Of a DNA stretch of 26,918 nucleotides, positions 1 to 20,735 are shown in pieces. Below the pieces are notes generated by a model, which saw nothing but the letters and a program-made list of their open reading frames with translations, ran no database searches and was not told the origin of the DNA. Position numbers and translations under genes: made by a program. Numbering within the stretch: position 1 is the stretch's first letter; each line of letters opens with the position of its first letter. The stretch is from Apostichopus parvimensis (Eukaryota; Echinodermata; Holothuroidea; Aspidochirotida; Stichopodidae): assembly GCA_000934455.1 (NCBI GenBank), contig KN888706.1:34247-61164 (forward strand), in the 5' to 3' direction.

Positions 1-599
1 TTTCTATAATTATAATAATTTTGTTACTTTGTGGGTATTTTTCCTTCACAAGTGTGACATTTCTATGCCATGCTCAGTGATATATCTTTCTATAGATAAT
101 ACACACACATATGCAATATTTTTGTTTCCATTTCCTTTTCGTGATAAGATCAGATATGATATTTTCTTTTCCAGCCGTGTGATATCATGTATGACCTACA
201 GTAAACAGATGTTTCATTTTTTGTGTTATTGAGTGGGGTATCTTTCACAAGTATGTTCTGAATTTTTAGACTTCAAACTATTATAGACATTTTTAATACA
301 AATGGATGGGAATTTAAGAATGATGTCAGCCCAGTTAATGTTTAAGATTACAATTTAGGAGTGTGGTATCATGTGTTTTTCCTTCTTAATAGTCAACAGA
401 GGGAACCAGGATGGATGGGGGGGGGGGGTAGACACAAAAAGGAAACTAAAATTGACAGAGTTGGCAATAAACTCTTAGTTTATCAACAAGGAAAGCTCTG
501 GGTGTACGCTAGGGTAGACATGTATAATATAGAGACGATATCTCAAACCGGATCTGGAGTCGCACTTTTTAATTAAAGTATCGTAGTGCATAAATTGTG

Positions 600-1015
600 C
601 CGTTTGTAATCGACAAATCCTCAAAGTTTGCTAGTTATTTAATTGCCTCTCTCTCCACGAAGGTAGCGGAGCGTTTCTGCCAGCGTAATTGTGAATGAAT
701 TATTTGTAATAGCTATCGATGGAATCCCGGTAATTAAGGTTTCGGGACGATTCCTGGTCTCGTCGGTCAACGCGGCTGCGGGGCGCGCATGTTTAAATAT
801 CGGGTTTATTATTTATTGATCGCTCATTGATTATATCTTGAGGGGATAATTCCAGTAACCTCGTGGCTGTACTCATATTTCTAGGGGTGATCACTTTACA
901 TTGATTGACCCTGTTCTGTTGATACTTTCGTAGTTTAATCATAAGTTTGGAACAGCGACGCCAGATCTGATCGACTCGGGAACTCTAGCAGCGAGCACTC
1001 TGTACGAGACACCTA
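600..1015. promoter_or_regulatory. CpG-rich patch with homeodomain-like sites
   Basis: About 25 CpG dinucleotides in ~400 bp, far denser than the surroundings. TAATTAAG, GTAATTGTG and TTTAATCATAAG look like homeodomain-type sites. There is no open frame of note. It could be an enhancer, a promoter or an unmethylated conserved element; function is inferred. Confidence 0.3.
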
Positions 1016-2269
1016 CTTTGCATAGATATATTCCTCAGCAAGTTAGATCCTCCGTCCAATCAAAGTGTTCCCTTTCTGACACAAACTCGATAAAATTGTG
1101 TGTCTTCACCATCTGAAAACCTAGAGCTGTTTATGATCATTGAAACTGGTGATGTACAGTTAGTGGGTCATTTCCTCATTGTCCATTCATGCTAAACTTA
1201 ATTGACATAATTAGGAGGTTAATTACTTTTCCATTTGAGGTTTCCACTGTTTGCATTTATCATGATAGGGTCGTGTTTTGAGTTTGTATCAACAAACCTG
1301 GAATCAATGTAACCGACCACTGGTATATCTTATCTAACAAGACTGTTGGTCTTGTTTGTGCAGAGCTCATAAGTTCAGCTCTTGAATGTCGTAAATTGTG
1401 ATGAAACTTTTATATCGAAAAAGTGAAAACCTTAAAACTCTGGGTATCACAATTTTTGAGCATATAATTATGCTTGGTATATCAATATATATATATGTGT
1501 GAGTATTAATCTCAGAGTGACTTATTCATTTACCCTAGCATTTGTTGGAAGTCATATCTGCAAGCATTAAAATATGTTGCAGGGTCAGGTAAACAGGTAA
1601 TTAGCAGCTATTGTAATTATGTTTTTTTGTGAATCAAATTTGTATGAGAATTGTGATGCTGGTAGGCTATATTGGTAATCAAGACCAGGAATTAAAATCT
1701 GAAGATTAGCCAGGTGACCAAAATATTCCAGATGGCTGTGAGAAGGTTTTAAGCTCAATGTTAAAGTTTTGCACCTTATAGTTATGACCACAAGGCCAAT
1801 AAGGTTATTAGCAGTAATAAACAAAATGTGGTTTGAAATTGGTTGTTTATTATATACACACACATGCAAATTTTTAATATATTGTTCAATTTGTTACACC
1901 TATTGTTCTATAACATAGACATGGAAAAAACAAATTGCTAATAATATTGGACTGTTATTTCTCACGTAATTAATTATTACATAGACATGTTAAAAATTAA
2001 GATTCCAATGTGAACTGTTAAACATCTCATGTTTATTACATCTTAGACGTGCAATTTTTTCTAAATAAGGACAGTTTTGCAGCTCATGTTTATTACATAG
2101 ACACTGAACTTGTTTATTGTGAACCCTCTGAACGTTGTTGAAATATTTGAAGATTTACACTGTAAGATTTTCCGAAACTTTTAAAAGTCTGTATCTTTTA
2201 GCATAATTTTGAACGTGAAAGATGTACCTCTCGGTTTGAAATATAAGACAAGGAGCAAGAACCAATAAT

Positions 2270-2630
2270 TTCTTGACCCGCACACGTAGCTTTCGTTGTC
2301 GTTCGTTGCTCATGTCACATCGACGGACTCGCGTAACCTCGACACTTGCATTTCACGCTCTAATAACTTTAGCGGTAGGGGATAGAAAGAGGTGTCATTA
2401 CCGTCGTTGCAGTTTTAGCAGGCAGCTTAAATCTTCAAGGATTTGGAGCTATCTAATTTCGATTTCTGATGCTGTGTGAGAGTTGTCATGAATGTGAACA
2501 TTAATAGCACTTCCTTTGATTTGGATAAAACTCAATGGACACCTTTGAGGTCATTCATGATCATGCGATCCCTACGGATAGAAATTACTCTATTTATAAC
2601 GGTTTCGTCTAGACCGATTCAGATGGTGGG
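2270..2630. promoter_or_regulatory. Second CpG-rich patch
   Basis: CpG-dense block (CGTTGTCGTTCGTTG, ATCGACGGACTCGCG and others) in an otherwise CpG-poor, AT-rich stretch. Two short plus-strand ORFs overlap it but show no family resemblance. It may be regulatory or an old repeat. Confidence 0.22.
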
Positions 2631-3182
2631 AAATTCACTTTTGACAAAGTTTGAAAAATTAGTGATGCTAGTTCAAGCTCCCCATTCTTGTTTTGACTTA
2701 ACTTTCATAGCAATGCTAGTAAAGTAATTGCATTTAAAATTTTGTAACTATTTATTGGATTGCATTTAAAGCTAAAATTTGCTAGATTAAAGACACATAC
2801 AGTACATGTGGATGCACACAATTACATTAGTTCCTCGTTGAACTCAATGTGGAATGGACAATCTAACCTGGTCTCTAATTAAGGCCTTTTTGAAATTTTT
2901 ACTTGAGTGGAATATAGCTACTGTACCTTCACTGGATAGCTGACAAGTTAGTCATTTATATGGTGCCTCCAAATTTCTGTGTTGTCAGCATTTGTATTGA
3001 TTATTGGTGTTCAAAGAGAGACCAAATTATTCAAAATGTATAATTCATCAAGCTGAACTGCAACTGCACAAAGAAATAGTTTATACTCTATGTCACATGG
3101 TGAATAGCAAGATATTGGTTTCTGTTTATACTTTTTATCCCAATATCTAGGTGTTAGTTCATTAAGTGTTAGTTCATTAACT

Positions 3183-3431
3183 CATTAAGTGGAATGTTAG
3201 CTCAGTGGTTAACGCCGGTGCTTTTCAATCATAAGGTCCTGAGTTCGAGTAACTCCAAGATTAATGTATGTCGTCCAGTTACAGAGTTGTTGACAATTGA
3301 CAATTCATAATCATGGACATTAAAATATGAATCTAAGAGACTGACTTCGGTCAGCTTGTGGCTTTGATAAGCTTATGAGGCTTCTTCGCAATTCCTGCTT
3401 GCAGGAGGATCTAAAATACATACAAATACAA
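3183..3431 (+). mobile_element. tRNA-derived SINE
   Basis: Pol III box A TTAGCTCAGTGG at 3197-3208 and a box B-like GAGTTCGAGT at 3241-3250 form a tRNA-like head. A non-tRNA body follows, with a perfect UUCG-tetraloop hairpin (CTGACTTCGGTCAG, 3341-3354) and a second hairpin CCTGCTTGCAGG (3394-3405). The end is an A-rich ATACAA-type tail. The head is too diverged for a functional tRNA. Target-site duplications are not clear. Confidence 0.75.
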
Positions 3432-3587
3432 GTATGGTTCATGAAACTTGGTTGCTATGCCGATAGGTTTGACATTTTGTATACAGTGCTCAGTTCTACT
3501 TGATTGGATGTCCATTCTGATATGACCTTTGACATATATACATTATTATCATTTTGGGCTGATTTGTTATCTTCTTGTTTCACTCAG

Positions 3588-14943
<11,356 letters not shown>

Positions 14944-15181
14944 GCTAAGTAAGGTGTCTGTGATTCTCACTGCACGGAACGTGTATTATTCCAGAGACGG
15001 TCTTGATAAACGTGAAAGATTTATGAACGGAGACGGTTTTCTGAAAAGAGCGATTTGATCTAATTGACGATCGGATGTACCGTGGTACATTGCACCTCAT
15101 TTATTTTCCCCATATCACGAACAGAGATAGTTTTATATGTAGTGTGACATAATTTAGACACATCTTTGGTGTAGGCCTAAT

Positions 15182-15187
15182 ATTAAA
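15182..15187 (+). terminator. Candidate poly(A) signal of the decarboxylase
   Basis: ATTAAA, 239 nt past the stop codon, is the first reasonable variant signal. A canonical AATAAA lies only at 16571. The choice is not decisive without transcripts. Confidence 0.3.
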
Positions 15188-17057
15188 GAAAAGTAGCCTG
15201 TAGTAGAAACCCCATCAGAATCCAGGGTTCATGCAATGCTTGACAAATGATATGTAGCAGTAGCACGGATCCAGTCTAGACACCAGAGGAACACTTGGAA
15301 GTAGATGGGTGTGTTCATAAGCTTTCAAAATTGACTTAGCCTTCCTTCAAATTAGAATGTTTTACTTTAAGCGAGACTCACATCTAGAAATGGAAATTAT
15401 TTTCGAATTAATCAAGTCTAATTCATGTGAAAACAAAATTAAAAGTTGTTGATGATTCATTGTGCAACGAAAATTTGAAGAAAAAGTAACGTTTACAGTA
15501 AAAAGGCCCAACACCTTTACCTCAATTGCTTGTAAGAAGTGAGTCAGTGAAATCAATGATCGCTGGTGCCGAAAACTGACACACATCCACTCGAAATCAC
15601 TGCTGTGAAAATTATTGGTGGAGGGGGAGGGGGAGGGGTATGGTCATGGGTCCTTCTGGACCTCCTGATGTCATATATGTGTACTGCAACTGAATCATGA
15701 GCACCACATATTCGTCATTTTAAATATTTACCCAGATGAGGTTAAACTATATTGATAAACCTATTACTCATAGCCAGTAGTACTTTTTAGACAAGACCTC
15801 TATCTCTCTTTCTGCCTTATTTCTGTTTTCAAAATACGATATGTCTATTTCATTTGTGACAAGTTTCTTGTCTGTAATTCTGGTTTTAACATTGGACGAG
15901 TACACATCAATGTCAGACAACAGTAATTCTCTTTTGATATAAAAGTGATCGTTCTTCGTCCTAAAATCATGTCATTTATGTCTCCACGATGTCTGTTTGT
16001 TCCTTCCCACGCAATTGAAACAACACGCTGCTCGTATTGTCCTTCGGTCAGTAATTAAGAATGGAATCAACAAGTATATATTTCATGTTTTCAGTGTGCA
16101 ATGGTGAGGAAACTAATTTTTTCTGACTTTTTCATTTGATTCCTTTTACATTATGACTCAAATCCTATTTAGAAAAAAAAATGGTATTCTTCAACATGTT
16201 TTCACCTTACCTATTTCTTACACCCACAAGTATTTCTCAAACCCCTGCAAGTCATTCCCCCATACCTTCCACATCTTTCCCCTCCCCCACCCTGCTCTTT
16301 CCCTATTTTTGTCATATTTGCATCTTTTGTGGTTATTATTACTTATTACTATTTTCAAAAGTCAGCACTGTATTTTGGTTAATACCTCAATGAGTCCCTT
16401 AATTAATAGTACTTTTTATGAAACATTCCAAATGTGGGAGAAAGCTTAGTAACATAGCCCCATGGGAATGGGGGATTGTTTGGGTGGGATTTAACACATA
16501 TTTAGTAGCATATGACCAGGGGAATGAGACCAAATATGGGAAAGAAAGATATATGAAGCATAGGTAGTCCAATAAACTGAAGAAAACATCCCTCTCCCCT
16601 TCCCCTTAGGCAGAACTTTAAAAGAATTGTAAACTACAACCTCAAACTCAAGAGGTTAGTTTCTTTCCCCCGGTTTTTTTTTGGGGGGGGGGGAGGGTGA
16701 ATTTAAATATACTTACTTGATTGTAAAATGTCAATACCATACAACTATTAGATTCAGTAGAGTCACATCTGGTAAAGTTTGTCCTTTTATGAATAAATAA
16801 GTATAAATGTCCATTTTGCTTTTTTCCAAGTACTATTTCAACATATTGCAATATGTTATCTTATTTTGTGACAGTGTTACCTGGAGATGATACACTGAAA
16901 TTGAATCAAATCTTTATGATTTGCTTTAGAGCCATCATGTTTTTTCTTGGCTGGGAAAGGGGGGGGGGTGTGGGTTGAGTGGGTGGAGGGAAGAAGCAAG
17001 CAAAACTTGTCTTGTTTTGGATGAGGGGGAGGGGAGTGGAGGAGGGGGATACTTTAC

Positions 17058-17076
17058 CTTATATATATATATATAT
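17058..17076. repeat. (TA)n microsatellite
   Basis: Run of about nine TA dinucleotides directly after a purine-rich GGGGGA tract. Confidence 0.8.
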
Positions 17077-18034
17077 CTTTACATATCACCTACAGTAGTC
17101 TACTCTGTATTGAGGTGCCAGAGGTTTTAATTCAACATACTGCTTTAAGCTAATTCACTGTCACTGTACAAAATAGTTAAACTTGTTCAAGTCCCTCCAG
17201 CTGTTCAATAGACTTAAAACTCACATGGAGACAGGCATGTTTCTCTGTTTTGGCATAGTTAGAAGTTTTACAATGAAAATAAGATTTTTTTTTTGCGTTA
17301 AGAGATTTTTATTGATCTATTTATTTCCGTGTAATCAATACCTGTCATTCACACTGTCACCTACTAGACTCTCTCCCAAACTTGTCCCTAGCGGCCTGAC
17401 CTTTTAGTTTACAAGGTAACTGTAGCGTAACTTGATCTCACGAGTGAAACCAGGCGCACAGACATCCAACGTCCTTTTCATATTCCTTAGAGAAATGCGA
17501 AAATTAGAGTATTGTGTCAAGGACAAAAGAAATTGAAAAGGATTAATTGTAAATTTGAGATTGTTTTTATAAACCATGTGTAACCTTGGTGGCAAAGTTT
17601 GAACTTTGAATACAAGTTGGGATGAGAGGGACAGATGCTTCAAATTGAAATGATTGGCAACTTCTTCAACTTAGAGCACGTACATCATGTTTCTTTAAAG
17701 TAATTTACAAAGTTTCTTGTTTTTCTTAGTGGTTTGGGAGGTGAGGGGAGGGAGATAAATAACGTGGCTCATATTTTAATGCACATGGTTATAGTTATTC
17801 AGAATTGTTGACGTTTAAATTTAGCATGTAAGAAAATAAACGAGTTCCAGAAAAGTTATATGGATTATTATGTAAATTAGAATTAAATTTTTGGATGGGC
17901 GATAAATCAGATAAATATATATTTATAAGATAATAGGTAACTTAATATCAACATGGGCAAAGCTGTATCACGATAGGTGATACAGTTTTAAAATAGAAAG
18001 TGCAGTATCTTGATATGGTAATGTATTATGATAG

Positions 18035-18438
18035 GCTAACGCAGTGTCATGGTTATGTAACATGATAAGTAATATGGTATCATGATAGCTAACGCAGTGT
18101 AATGGTTATATAACACAATAGGTAATATGATATCGTGATAGCTAGTGCAGTGTAATGGTTATGTAACACAATAGGTAATATGGTATAGTGATAGCTAACG
18201 CAGTGTAATGGTTATGTAACATGATAGGTAATATGGTATCATGATAGCTAACGCAGTGTAATGCTTATGTAACACGATAGCTAATATGGTATAGTGAAAG
18301 CTAAGGCAGTGTAATGGTTATGTAACATGATAGGTAATATGGTATAGTAAAAGCTAACACAGTTTAATGGTTATGTAACATGATAGCTAATATGATATTG
18401 TGATAGCTAACGCACTGTAATGGTTAGGTAACATGATA
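18035..18438. repeat. 53-bp minisatellite
   Basis: Seven full units and one partial unit start at exact 53-bp steps from 18035 (last at 18406). Each begins GCTAACGCAGTGTAATGG and ends near GGTAATATGGTATCATGATA, whose TATCATGATA is a perfect palindrome. Divergence is by substitution only, without indels. A degenerate unit-like stretch precedes it (about 17960-18034). Confidence 0.95.
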
Positions 18439-18848
18439 ATGGTGATCGGAGTACGTTTGTTGTGTGGAGACTACAGAAGCACAAAATACGATTATTACCA
18501 AAACATTTCAGAGTTGATCATGGGTGAGTTATCTGTCCTGCCACCTCAGCTGATCATTTCATCTTCATAGACAAAAAAATTGTCCCCTTGTGTGTTTTTA
18601 TTGTAAGAGAATTTTAAAAAAATTCACAAGTATTAAAGAAAGCATAACTGTTGGTTGTTGGTAAAAGTTAAATGATGATTCTTGGGCAATTATGAAAGAT
18701 AATAACCAAAATTTTCAGTACTGTATTTAATTGAAACATTGCAAAAGTTAGACAAATTTCAAAATATTTTTTTCTTTATGTACTTACATGTCATCCAAAC
18801 ATTCACTTCACGAAACAGTCTTTAGGAGTTTTATATGTAGAAAAAGAT

Positions 18849-18900
18849 TTTATTGGTGCAACATAAAAATAACAAAATAACAAAATACACTTTCTTTATT
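18849..18900 (-). terminator. Poly(A) signals for minus-strand terminal exon
   Basis: Two AATAAA hexamers on the minus strand (18900-18895 and 18854-18849), 71 and 117 nt past the TGA. A TG/T-rich stretch lies between them, as in cleavage regions. Confidence 0.5.
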
Positions 18901-18970
18901 CATTTCACTCCAGTAATAAAAAGTTCTATGATATCACTACAAGATTGTTTAATGCTTTCTTTTTAAATTT

Positions 18971-19086
18971 TCAGTTATCTTTCATAAACAAATTTTGTAA
19001 TCTGATCAAAGACCCTTTACATCTGCCAGCTAATCTTGCCAAGTTTATAACCTTGAATGCAGACACTTCTTCCTCAAACATATCAT
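18971..19086 (-). CDS. Orphan terminal coding exon, gene not recognised
   Basis: Minus-strand exon candidate with a pyrimidine-rich acceptor (CTTCTCTTTCCATCAG), two bases completing a split codon, 37 residues and TGA. The peptide includes MFEEEVSAFKVINLARLAG and ends LIRLQNLFMKDN. It looks like an amphipathic, protein-like helix rather than AT noise. AATAAA signals follow at 18900-18895 and 18854-18849. The incoming phase (one base from the previous exon) does not fit the last exon of the C22orf39-like gene. It would fit that gene's exon 2 (22060-22108), which is an unlikely join. I could not place upstream exons or identify the family. It could be the 3' end of a separate gene whose other exons are small. 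Confidence 0.5.
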
Positions 19087-19334
19087 CTGATGGAAAGAGA
19101 AGGGTAGTTTGAGCAAAAATGTAAAACCACTAAAAATGTGTTATTCTGGAAATTCTGGAAAATTTTTTTCCCTTCAACTTCCTTAAATAAGTTGAATGTG
19201 ATGAAAACCTCTAAAATCTGACAGAGAAACTAAATTGTTAACCAGGATTCCTCGAGATTTGCTTCAAAGTTGCAAATCATCTCAAATTTATCTAATACCA
19301 AGCAAAGTCCCCCAAGATAATTAACAGGACATAC

Positions 19335-19824
19335 GAACATGTTGGTTGGTTGTGACATCACAGATTCACTTTATCCAGACTGCCCCCAATTTATTTCTAT
19401 TGCTGGGTGTTTTGCTTCCAAAATAATCCACCCTAGCCATTACATTATAAAACAGTTTCAGATCAATTACATACATAAATGGCGTGTCACTGAATATGCA
19501 GAACGGTGACCTTACAACTGAGCGTGAGAGAATTCTGGAGAAGTATAAATTAACTAAATAAAGAGAATTATATGTCCTACAAGGCGAGTAAGTAATCAAC
19601 AGGATTGAGAGGCTAACTCAACTTTATTTCAATTTTTTGACTCCTAATCTGTGAATAAATCAACTTTCAGCACAATGAGTGGATCAAACAATACAAGTTT
19701 CAATCAGGGTAAGGAATTTGGAACAAAAACTGACTATACATTTTGGCAAATCGGCATCTATCTGTATTTGGTCCACCTAGGTTGGCTTTATACAGAGTGA
19801 ATCTATGATGTCACAACCATGTTC
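19335..19824. mobile_element. ~490-bp foldback/MITE-like element
   Basis: The left arm begins GAACATG then GGTTGTGACATCACAGATTC (19335-19370). The right arm is its reverse complement with few changes (19790-19824), and diverged complementarity continues inward for about 80 bp. No transposase frame is inside; the 77-codon minus frame at 19366-19599 lies within the element and is not gene-like. No clear target-site duplication. Confidence 0.65.
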
Positions 19825-20069
19825 ATGCTTTCAAAACTTCAGGGTTTGTGGTAATTTTTACATTTCATTCCTGCTTTAACCTGTTAATCTGTAATTGAGA
19901 TATGTATATGCTTTGGTAAACTGTTGCTTTTGTACTTTCCGAGGTTTTGATGACAAATATGAAAATGCTCTTGACTGTTCTTATAAATACATAAATTAAT
20001 ACAGTTTGTCAAATAATTTAGAACCAAATTGGGAGTTTATCATTACTATCATCTAATTTACAGAAGGAA

Positions 20070-20735
20070 TATGTCTAGAATCTCCAAACAGGAGGGTGAC
20101 CTTTCCCATTTTTGTTCAATTCACACAACAAGTGAAAGATTGAATTATTCCTTCGCTCGTTTGAGATGATCATCGTCAATGACTGATGACGCCCAATCAC
20201 AGAGAGACTCGATCCTCAAAATTGACAAACAGGTTGAAGAGTTGTACAGCATTTCTCTCAGAGAGAGAAGCAAACTTTTAACAAATTATTCATCCGCTGG
20301 TTTGGAAGATGTTGGCTGTATACTGTCATCAATTGATCACTGGAGGGCATGGCACCAAATTTTTTAAACTGGTTCAAGAGTGGTATCCAATTTACTGGTA
20401 ACATGAGTAGCCAAAGATCAAACTATTCATCAGCTGGCTTCGGATGAGGCTTGTTGCTAGTATCGTCGATACGTGATGTCATCCAATCACTGAAGGGCTT
20501 AGTAGGCCTACCAGTTTCCAACACGTCGAAGATATCTACCTGGTATCTGTCAGCTGATCCAAAAGCAACGTTGAAATTATTCATCAACTGATTTTTGAGG
20601 AAGGTTGAGTTTTATCATTGACAGCTGGCATCGTCCAATCAGAACAGGGTTTAGACCTCAAATTCCAAACAGGTGGCGACTTGGCATTTTTTGCCTTTAA
20701 CCTGTGGAGTTCACTTTGTATCAAAGCCTCCTGTT
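20070..20735 (-). repeat. Degenerate tandem array built on the terminal exon of the C22orf39-like gene
   Basis: The anchor word CAAACAGG (plus strand) or its diverged form recurs at about 20085, 20226, 20365, 20518 and 20666, spacings 139-152. Two further words repeat in register: ATTATTCATCNGCTGG and CCAATCACTGAAGGG. The highest-coordinate unit is the coding exon 4; the others lie in its presumed 3' UTR. Read on the minus strand, units near 20518 and 20226 still encode KPFSDW and SLCDW in place of exon 4's KPCSDW. Confidence 0.75.
20584..20730 (-). CDS. C22orf39: C22orf39-like exon 4 (terminal)
   Basis: Acceptor TGTCTAACAG, 48 codons and TGA. It begins EALIQSELHRLKAKNAK and contains PPVWNLRSKPCSDW, matching the family's VW..R..PP.DW C-terminus. 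It is the first unit of the tandem array that continues to about 20070. Confidence 0.88.
   Translation of the reverse strand, partial: EALIQSELHRLKAKNAKSPPVWNLRSKPCSDWTMPAVNDKTQPSSKIS

Larger units (their letters stand above)
1..3587. other. Non-coding stretch upstream of first visible exon
   Basis: No block resembling the decarboxylase N-terminus was recognised on the plus strand. The open frames here are short and low-complexity or AT-rich. A G homopolymer lies near 417-428. The recognisable contents are the two CpG-rich patches and the SINE listed separately. Confidence 0.6.
14944..18840. other. Intergenic stretch between the decarboxylase and convergent minus-strand features
   Basis: Decarboxylase 3' region followed by non-coding DNA. 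G-rich tracts lie at 15617-15640, 16675-16696 and 16955-17050, a (TA)n microsatellite near 17058-17076, and the 53-bp minisatellite at 18035-18438. No exon with a recognisable family was found. Confidence 0.65.

Noticed and set aside
1585-1869. 94-codon minus-strand ORF
   Set aside because: AT-rich, no family resemblance, no splice context; its start lies in a CACA repeat.
3191-3260. Functional tRNA gene
   Set aside because: Box A and B are present, but the acceptor and anticodon arms do not pair and an SINE body and A-rich tail follow.
1-3587. N-terminal exons of the decarboxylase
   Set aside because: Looked for the conserved HWxSPxFxAYFP-type and GFSW-type blocks on the plus strand and saw none, so they are assumed to lie upstream of the window.
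19490-19720. Plus-strand exon-like pieces (a short frame ending KYKLTK and a ~36-nt piece between TTTCAG and GTAAGG)
   Set aside because: Both lie inside the 490-bp foldback element and match no family.
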